A stretch of 10,582 nucleotides of DNA from contig JAURFZ010000045.1 of the NCBI GenBank assembly GCA_030834045.1, forward strand, positions 1 to 10,582. The letters are read 5' to 3'. The stretch comes from Burkholderiales bacterium (GTDB taxonomy: Bacteria > Pseudomonadota > Gammaproteobacteria > Burkholderiales > Burkholderiaceae_A). The translations under genes and the position numbers were made by a program. This document shows positions 6,161-10,582 of this stretch, piece by piece (the stretch's first letter is position 1; each line of letters starts with the position of its first letter). The notes under the pieces were generated by a model. It saw nothing but the letters and a program-made list of their open reading frames with translations, searched no databases and was not told the origin of the DNA.

Positions 6161-6813
6161 GGTCCAGTTATCGAGGCAGACCGCGCGCGGCCTTTTCCGA
6201 AATCAATGCAGCCCTCGGCCTTTAGTTGGGCCAGGCCACGGGCTACGGTCTCGCGAGCCAGATTGGCCATGATCGCTATCTGATGCTGCGTGGGAAGCTT
6301 CTCAATATAAAGGCTTCCATCGGTTCTTCTTACGGCAAGGTCGGTAAGCACGGCAAGAATACGTGCCTTAGCACTGCCACTCGCCGCAAGCGCCTGATGA
6401 CTTGATGCCTGACGTAATCGACCCGCAAGCCAGATCATCATCCGCTGACTGCCCTTGGGGTTGTTAAAGAAAAATTCTCGTGCCACTGCGCAGGGCAATA
6501 AGAGCACCACCGAAGGGGCAATGGCCATTACCGAGGCCGACCTGGGCTTGCCATCAATAACAGCAAGTTCCCCAAAAAACTCACCCTCTTCAATGACCGA
6601 AAGGCCAACATCGCGCCCGGAGGCATTGGTATCAAAAACCTGCAACTGGCCGTTCAGTAGGAAAAAGAGGTCGTTCTGGTTGTCACCCTGCTTAATAACA
6701 AAGTCGCGCTGCTTATAAGACTTCGCCACCATGCTGTACGCAAGGCTCTGACTGGTCATGTCATCAAGACCTTCGAGCAGCGGTAAAGACTTCAGGTAAT
6801 CAACGGGAACCAT
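6139..6813 (-). CDS. Crp/Fnr-family transcriptional regulator
   Basis: A 224-residue DNA-binding regulator of standard length. Residues ~8-120 are the cyclic-nucleotide-binding beta-roll, with the phosphate-binding cassette GEFFGELAVIDGKPRSAS (77-94). Gly81, Glu82, Arg91 and Ser92 match the cAMP contacts of CRP, whereas the C-helix Thr-Ser pair appears as Ala136-Ser137. No cysteine cluster of the FNR type is present. Residues ~174-203 form the winged helix, with a recognition helix reading ARETVARGL; its R-E-x3-R matches the CRP residues that read TGTGA. It may therefore bind cAMP or a related nucleotide and TGTGA-N6-TCACA-like sites, but I found no such site in the window. AGGGG precedes the ATG by only 3 bases. 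It lies 26 bases after the GT2 gene on the same strand, so it may share its transcript. Targets are unknown. Confidence 0.88.
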   Translation of the reverse strand: MVPVDYLKSLPLLEGLDDMTSQSLAYSMVAKSYKQRDFVIKQGDNQNDLFFLLNGQLQVFDTNASGRDVGLSVIEEGEFFGELAVIDGKPRSASVMAIAPSVVLLLPCAVAREFFFNNPKGSQRMMIWLAGRLRQASSHQALAASGSAKARILAVLTDLAVRRTDGSLYIEKLPTQHQIAIMANLARETVARGLAQLKAEGCIDFGKGRARSASITGPSQLYEP

Positions 6814-6839
6814 ACACCCCTAAGGGCTTGGCCTTGAAA

Positions 6840-7823
6840 CTACCACCAGCCCAGCAAGAAGAAAAAACGCAACGCGAGTTGATCGCGACGGTTACGCCTA
6901 AACTGACTGGCCTGGCGGGCTCGCAGAACCCGCGACCAGAGGCCTTCCCTGCGCAAAAGCCTTTGGATGCTTCGATGGCGTGCAACCGACTGCCCCGAGA
7001 GCCGTTTGCAGATTTCTATGAGGTCGGTTACGCGTGAGCGGTAGCTTTTATTAGCAACCAGCCGCATCCGCTTTAGAGCAGGGAAAACCCCAACGTTGGC
7101 CCCAATGTGGTTATGGTCGTGCTGCCGGTAATACATACATGGCACTTCATCAATAACCCAGGTGTGCTTTAGCGACCGTGCCGCGGCATAAAGCAGCCAG
7201 TCGTGGTATTCAAAGTCGCGAGCACCCGGAATGGCCGCAAGGACCTTGTCGCAGAAAAACTGCAGGAAAGAAGGCTGCAACAAAAAGCTGCATCCTGGCC
7301 CCGAGGATTCAAAAAGGTAGTCAAACTGAGTCTGAGGGTCGTTCTTGCGAACCAGCGTGGTGCGACCACCCGGCCAGAGCGCCAGAACGTTTCCCGAGAC
7401 TCCCACGGACTGCTGCTCTTGCAGGAGACGCAGGTGGCGCTCGAGCTTAGTGTCAAACCATATGTCGTCTTGGTCGGCAAGAGCAACCGCATCAAAGTCT
7501 TGCCAAGGAGCGGTTTCCATAAGGTAGAAAAAGTTCGAACCCACACCCGATGGTTCTTGCCGACGGGGCAGGAGTCGAACCCTGTGGTGGTCTTGCGAAA
7601 GCAGTTGCAACCACTCAAAACTGCCGTCAGAGGATCCGTCATCGGAGACGAAAATTTGGACGTCAACACCCTTTTGATCAAGGATGCTACGAATTTGATC
7701 GGGTAGCCATCGCGCACCGTTCATTGAGGCCAGAAGCACAGCAATGCGCGGGATACGTTGGTTAGAAGGCAATATTGGGCTTATGGACGCTTCCAGCGCC
7801 GGCCCGTTGTTAGGAGGAACCAT
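6840..7823 (-). CDS. GT2-family glycosyltransferase
   Basis: The protein has 327 residues. After a ~25-residue non-conserved leader, the GT-A domain begins RIAVLLASMNGARWLPDQI (26-44), with FVSDDGSSDGS (58-68) for nucleotide binding, ALADQDDIWFDTKL (114-127, the metal-binding DxD region in the ADQDDIW form usual for this subgroup), SGPGCSFLL (174-182) and HDWLLYAAAR (207-216, likely base region). The C-terminus is strongly basic with a final aromatic/hydrophobic stretch (ALRFFFLLGWW), perhaps a membrane contact. Sugar and acceptor cannot be told; the neighbours (MsbA and a phosphatase) would fit LPS core or O-chain work. The gene lies 80 bases after msbA and 26 bases before the Crp-family gene. 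It is only distantly like the plus-strand GT2, sharing fold motifs only. No clear Shine-Dalgarno precedes the ATG. Confidence 0.85.
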   Translation of the reverse strand: MVPPNNGPALEASISPILPSNQRIPRIAVLLASMNGARWLPDQIRSILDQKGVDVQIFVSDDGSSDGSFEWLQLLSQDHHRVRLLPRRQEPSGVGSNFFYLMETAPWQDFDAVALADQDDIWFDTKLERHLRLLQEQQSVGVSGNVLALWPGGRTTLVRKNDPQTQFDYLFESSGPGCSFLLQPSFLQFFCDKVLAAIPGARDFEYHDWLLYAAARSLKHTWVIDEVPCMYYRQHDHNHIGANVGVFPALKRMRLVANKSYRSRVTDLIEICKRLSGQSVARHRSIQRLLRREGLWSRVLRARQASQFRRNRRDQLALRFFFLLGWW

Positions 7824-7852
7824 AAGAATGCTATTGAATTTTTCTTGAGCTA

Positions 7853-7861
7853 AGTGTAGCA
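7853..7861 (-). promoter_or_regulatory. Possible extended -10 promoter upstream of the GT2 gene
   Basis: In the 80-base gap after msbA the minus strand reads TGCTACACT, which fits an extended -10 element (TGn then TAnnnT). It ends 29 bases before the ATG. No good -35 hexamer stands at 16-18 bases upstream. If real, it would let the GT2 and Crp-family genes be expressed apart from msbA. Confidence 0.3.
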
Positions 7862-7903
7862 GTTAGCCTTGTTTTGACCGAAATCCGCAATTGTAATGGG
7901 GTT

Positions 7904-9691
7904 TTACCGGTTTGAGAACGTAAGGTCTACTCGACGTAGCCCTGGCATAAGCCGCTCAGGGGCGTGACTCACAAGAATAACCGTTCGATTGACCATCAGC
8001 GACTGCAGGCCTTGCAGCACGGCCTGCTCGCTTTCTTTATCAAGGGCGCTGGTGGCCTCATCAAGCAACAAAATGTGGGCGTCCTTTAAAAAGGCTCGGG
8101 CAATGGCAATCCGCTGGCGTTGCCCGCCCGAAAGCCTATCGCCCAGGCTGCCCAAGGGGGTGTCCAGGCCTTCGGGCAATTTTTGAATGAATTCCCAGGC
8201 ATGGGCGGCACGGGCGGCCTGCTCAATAGATGCACTGTCCGCACCGGGCCGGCCCATTGCAATATTTTCTGCAATGGTCTCGTTAAAGAGCGTAACGCGT
8301 TGGCTGACCAGCGCAACGTTCTGACGCAGTTGTTGAAGGTTCGTCTGTTGAAGCGGCTCGCCATCAAAAAGAATTTGGCCCTGACTCGGTCTGTCAAACC
8401 CCGCTAGCAAATAAAGTACGGTGCTCTTGCCAGCACCCGAGGGGCCCAATAGGGCCACCACTTCGTTGGGTTCAATGGTGAGGCTGAAATTCTCAAGGGC
8501 GGGTTTGTCTTGAAACGGGTACTGGTAGGAAATGCTTTGCATGGTGATAAGGCCCGACAGACGGGGGCTCGAAGCGCCACTGCCTACCGAGCTTGTTGCC
8601 TGGGACAGGGGCGAGGTCGAACGTGCGGAGGCTGCGGAGGCTGCGGTGGGCTGAGATGGTGCGGAGTCTGCGCGCACCAGGCCGACTCGGGCCTCGCCAA
8701 TCGACTCCGGCGGGCGGTCGAGCAGCCCAAACAAGGAGTCCGCGGCAGCAAGCCCGCGCTGCAGAAGGTTGTTCACATTCGTAAGCCTGCGAACAGGCTC
8801 AAACACCATGCTCATAGCGGCAATAAAGCTAACAAACTCCCCAGGGCTTAGCGTATTGCTCGCCGCCATCTTCGAGGCTGCATAAATAACAACTGCCACC
8901 GAGCAGGCGGCAATGACCTGCACCAAGGGAACGTTCATGGCCTGAACGCGGGTGACCTTTATTTGCTCGGCACGAAGCAGTTGGTTTTGTTCAGCAAAGC
9001 GCTTGGCCTGGTGTCCATTGCCATGAAAAATCTTTATGTCGCGCAGGCCCAGCATGGCCTCTTCCACCATGCTGTTAATGCGTCCCATAAAACCTTGCAG
9101 CTGATGGTTTGAACGGCGAAGGCGCTTACCTGCCCGTTGAATGACAATCGCCACAAGCGGGGCCATGCCCATAACAAGAAGTGTGAGCGACCAGGCGGTG
9201 TAAAAAAGAAAGCTAAGAAGCGCAATAAGAAGAAGCGTGTCCCGAATAAGAATGAGCCATGCTGATGCCACAGCGTCGCTCACCATGGTGATGTCGTAGG
9301 TAATACGGCTAAGCATGCGGCCAGGCTCTTCGGTCTGATGCACCGACATGGGCAGAGCCAATTGATGCTCAAATACCGCCTGGCGAAGATCGGCTATGGT
9401 GTGGTGGGCTAAGGTCTGGCTGCTAACGGTTGCAAGGTAGTCGGCAATGCCTTTGGCTACAAACACCACAACAATAAGCAATGGAATCTGCCAGAGGCTT
9501 TCGGGGTCCTTGGCAATAAGGCTCTCATCAATTAAAGGCTTCATTAAGGCAGGTAACAGTGGCTCAAGACCTGCCGTAGCCACCATGGCTAAGATTGAGG
9601 CAAGGCCAAGTTTCCAGTAGGGCTTCGCAAAGGACAGCAGGCGAAGGTAGAGGCGAAGGTCTTGGTTCATTTTGAAAACGTTGGGCAGCAT
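7904..9691 (-). CDS. msbA: MsbA-like lipid A / lipid-linked glycan ABC flippase (permease-ATPase fusion)
   Basis: The 595-residue half-transporter dimerises in the inner membrane to flip a lipid-linked cargo, typically core-lipid A. The transmembrane domain spans ~20-325, with hydrophobic segments near 24-42, 69-88, 143-186 and 256-300. The nucleotide-binding domain carries Walker A GPSGAGKST (416-424), Q-loop Gln464, signature LSGGQ (520-524), Walker B ILLLDEA (540-546) and H-loop His576. Odd: residues ~341-380 form an Ala/Ser/Pro-rich linker that ordinary MsbA lacks. The protein also stops 19 residues after the H-loop His, omitting the usual last ~30 residues of the domain. Met8 (9670) is an alternative start, and neither start has a clear Shine-Dalgarno. 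It follows the phosphatase gene by 75 bases. The ABC-exporter call is certain; lipid A as cargo is likely but a related lipid is possible. Confidence 0.85.
   Translation of the reverse strand: MLPNVFKMNQDLRLYLRLLSFAKPYWKLGLASILAMVATAGLEPLLPALMKPLIDESLIAKDPESLWQIPLLIVVVFVAKGIADYLATVSSQTLAHHTIADLRQAVFEHQLALPMSVHQTEEPGRMLSRITYDITMVSDAVASAWLILIRDTLLLIALLSFLFYTAWSLTLLVMGMAPLVAIVIQRAGKRLRRSNHQLQGFMGRINSMVEEAMLGLRDIKIFHGNGHQAKRFAEQNQLLRAEQIKVTRVQAMNVPLVQVIAACSVAVVIYAASKMAASNTLSPGEFVSFIAAMSMVFEPVRRLTNVNNLLQRGLAAADSLFGLLDRPPESIGEARVGLVRADSAPSQPTAASAASARSTSPLSQATSSVGSGASSPRLSGLITMQSISYQYPFQDKPALENFSLTIEPNEVVALLGPSGAGKSTVLYLLAGFDRPSQGQILFDGEPLQQTNLQQLRQNVALVSQRVTLFNETIAENIAMGRPGADSASIEQAARAAHAWEFIQKLPEGLDTPLGSLGDRLSGGQRQRIAIARAFLKDAHILLLDEATSALDKESEQAVLQGLQSLMVNRTVILVSHAPERLMPGLRRVDLTFSNR
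8624..8650 (-). repeat. 9-base tandem repeat in the MsbA linker
   Basis: Two perfect copies of TGCGGAGGC (plus-strand reading, 8624-8632 and 8633-8641) and a third with two changes (8642-8650). It encodes the Ala-Ala-Ser-Ala-Ala part of the linker. A unit of nine keeps the frame, so copy-number change would only alter linker length. Confidence 0.7.
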
Positions 9692-9766
9692 GCCGTTTCA
9701 GCGGCCCCAGCGGTTTTGACCCGCGAGGCGCAATTTATGCTCACGAACCCAGCAACTAGGGCTAAC

Positions 9767-10417
9767 TCATTCACGTTGAAGAAGCTTGTCCACTAAAAAA
9801 CCTGCAAGCGGGCGAGGTTTAAAACTCTCGCGCACCGCCTGCAGGTCGTAGTCTTGGTGCACCCAGTGAATGAGGGACTGTCCGGGCTTTGCCTGGCTTA
9901 GGTAACAGTGAAGGAAATGATCGAGCATTCCGGTTTTAGCCCGAGACGAATGGCCATAGCGCCAATGAAGCTCGGCCATGGCATAGCCTATAGGCTCACC
10001 TAGGCGCCAGTGACGCCAGAGCACCGCAAAAAACCCCGCGCGGTCTGCGCCCGATTTGCAATGGGCAATAGCAGGCGTCTGAAGGGTATCAATCACTGTT
10101 TTGAGATGCTGAATTTCATAGGGCTCCAAAAGCCCCCGCGACCAGGTTCGGGCATTGACCAACTGAAGACCGAGCCGCTGGCAGGCCACCTCTTCCATTC
10201 GATAAAAGGCCATATCTGGGGCTTCACCACGAAGGTTCACCACGGTGCGCACTCCAAGATGGTCTCGGTACCAGCGCAGCTTGCCCGGGCTTGGCTGGTT
10301 TACCCGGTAAAGGCCACCGGCGAGCTCATAACGATTTGAAAAGACTGTTCTAAGAAAGCCGTGGTCCACGAGCCAGTACTCGAACCAGTCGTTGAGGGGG
10401 GTATTGAGGGTGGGCAT
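9767..10417 (-). CDS. PTP-superfamily (dual-specificity type) cysteine phosphatase
   Basis: A 216-residue protein from the ATG at 10417. A TTG one codon earlier is possible, but the upstream gene's TGA overlaps this ATG (TGATG), which favours it. The catalytic P-loop is HCKSGADRAG, that is C-x5-R with the nucleophile at residue 120 and Arg at 126 counted from this ATG. Upstream, YRVNQPSPGKLRWYRDHLGVRTVVNLRGE is a typical N-terminal half of small DSP-type phosphatases (strand, helix, strand, N-L-R-G). No WPD-like general-acid loop is obvious; the matching loop reads ARTWSRGLLEP with no Asp. No signal peptide is seen, so it is probably cytoplasmic. Substrates in this superfamily include phosphoproteins, inositol phosphates and phospholipids. 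Beside msbA a lipid or LPS-precursor phosphate is an attractive guess only. The N-terminal codons contain a C6 run. Confidence 0.78.
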   Translation of the reverse strand: MPTLNTPLNDWFEYWLVDHGFLRTVFSNRYELAGGLYRVNQPSPGKLRWYRDHLGVRTVVNLRGEAPDMAFYRMEEVACQRLGLQLVNARTWSRGLLEPYEIQHLKTVIDTLQTPAIAHCKSGADRAGFFAVLWRHWRLGEPIGYAMAELHWRYGHSSRAKTGMLDHFLHCYLSQAKPGQSLIHWVHQDYDLQAVRESFKPRPLAGFLVDKLLQRE

Positions 10418-10581
10418 CAATAAACCAACGCAGCCGAGCGCGTTCCCGGAAGCTGTGCAAGGCGTTGCAGTTGGTCGGGGCTGGGAGTAACCGCATAGGC
10501 CCGCCCGAGTGCAAGGGTGCAGACTTCTTGCTCGCCTTCAATAGAAATGAATACGGGTGCCTGTGAGGCGCCGGGGCCCGT
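10417..10581 (-). CDS. C-terminal 54 codons of an unrecognised protein (gene continues past the right edge)
   Basis: On the minus strand a frame is open from the window edge to a TGA at 10419-10417 that overlaps the phosphatase ATG. The visible tail contains VFISIEGEQEVCTLALGRAYAV, looking like two strands and a short helix, then PSPDQLQRLAQLPGT and ends AALVY. I do not recognise the family. The frame and the TGATG junction make it a better coding call than the competing minus-strand frame here, which starts at an isolated ATG at 10541 and runs into the phosphatase gene. Confidence 0.6.
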   Translation of the reverse strand, partial: TGPGASQAPVFISIEGEQEVCTLALGRAYAVTPSPDQLQRLAQLPGTRSAALVY

Positions 10582-10582
10582 T

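Noticed and set aside
6814..6839. CCCT-A-AGGG inverted repeat between the GT2 and Crp-family genes as an operator
   Set aside because: Four-base arms around one base are too short, it does not resemble a CRP site, and part of it may simply be the ribosome binding site.
7203..7706. A 167-codon plus-strand frame opposite the minus-strand GT2 gene
   Set aside because: It is antisense to conserved GT2 motifs (DDGSSDGS, ADQDDIW), has no recognisable domain or ribosome binding site, and is typical of shadow frames in GC-rich coding sequence.
9692..9766. Terminator between the phosphatase gene and msbA
   Set aside because: A small GCGG/CCGC stem exists but no T-run follows on the minus strand, so I do not call it.
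10418..10420. TTG as the start of the phosphatase gene
   Set aside because: It gives only one extra residue. The ATG at 10417 is a stronger codon and forms the TGATG overlap with the upstream gene.
10350..10541. A 63-codon minus-strand frame at the right edge
   Set aside because: It overlaps the phosphatase start in another frame. The frame that runs off the edge and ends in TGATG explains the same bases better.

Overview
The window looks like part of a surface-polysaccharide / lipopolysaccharide (LPS) locus of a Gram-negative bacterium. An MsbA-type lipid A flippase, a Wzt-type O-polysaccharide exporter subunit and an LpxL-type acyltransferase all point to an outer membrane. The moderately GC-rich sequence and the protein style suggest a betaproteobacterium, perhaps Burkholderiales, but I cannot name a genus from the sequence alone. 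The window is almost fully coding. It holds no RNA gene, insertion sequence, CRISPR array or phage gene that I can recognise, and no gene-free stretch longer than about 80 bases.

Left half, plus strand (1-6142): one tightly packed operon of six genes that enters from the left edge. In order it encodes the C-terminal part of Wzt (end of the ATPase domain plus a Wzt_C-type carbohydrate-binding domain), an LpxL-like acyltransferase, a SAM methyltransferase with a long C-terminal coiled coil, a GT2 glycosyltransferase, a WsaF-like GT4 glycosyltransferase and an NAD(P)-dependent sugar epimerase/dehydratase. Four of the five junctions overlap and the fifth is 29 bases. The set fits assembly, end-modification and ABC-transporter export of a glycan, possibly rhamnose-containing.

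Right half, minus strand (10581-6139): a second, convergent series. In transcription order it has the C-terminal 54 codons of an unrecognised protein, a cysteine-dependent (PTP-superfamily) phosphatase, MsbA, a second GT2 glycosyltransferase and a Crp/Fnr-family regulator. The two operons meet tail to tail and share the tetranucleotide TTAA for both stop codons.

The most interesting point is the methyltransferase. Its tail is built from four consecutive 21-residue (63-base) units, each carrying a (L/A)-W-x-R motif, followed by a cationic amphipathic helix. A methyltransferase with a coiled-coil tail, in the same operon as a Wzt with a glycan-binding domain, recalls the E. coli O9a WbdD/Wzt arrangement, where a methyl-containing cap ends the chain, the coiled coil sets chain length and Wzt reads the cap. 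Here the kinase domain of WbdD is absent and the repeats are unusually regular, so this could be a simpler, independently evolved chain-length ruler. This is an inference. Also notable are an LpxL-like enzyme with Thr in place of the acidic residue of its H-x4-D/E motif, a C7 tract near the methyltransferase start, an MsbA with an extra low-complexity linker and a shortened C-terminus, and a PTP-type phosphatase beside MsbA.
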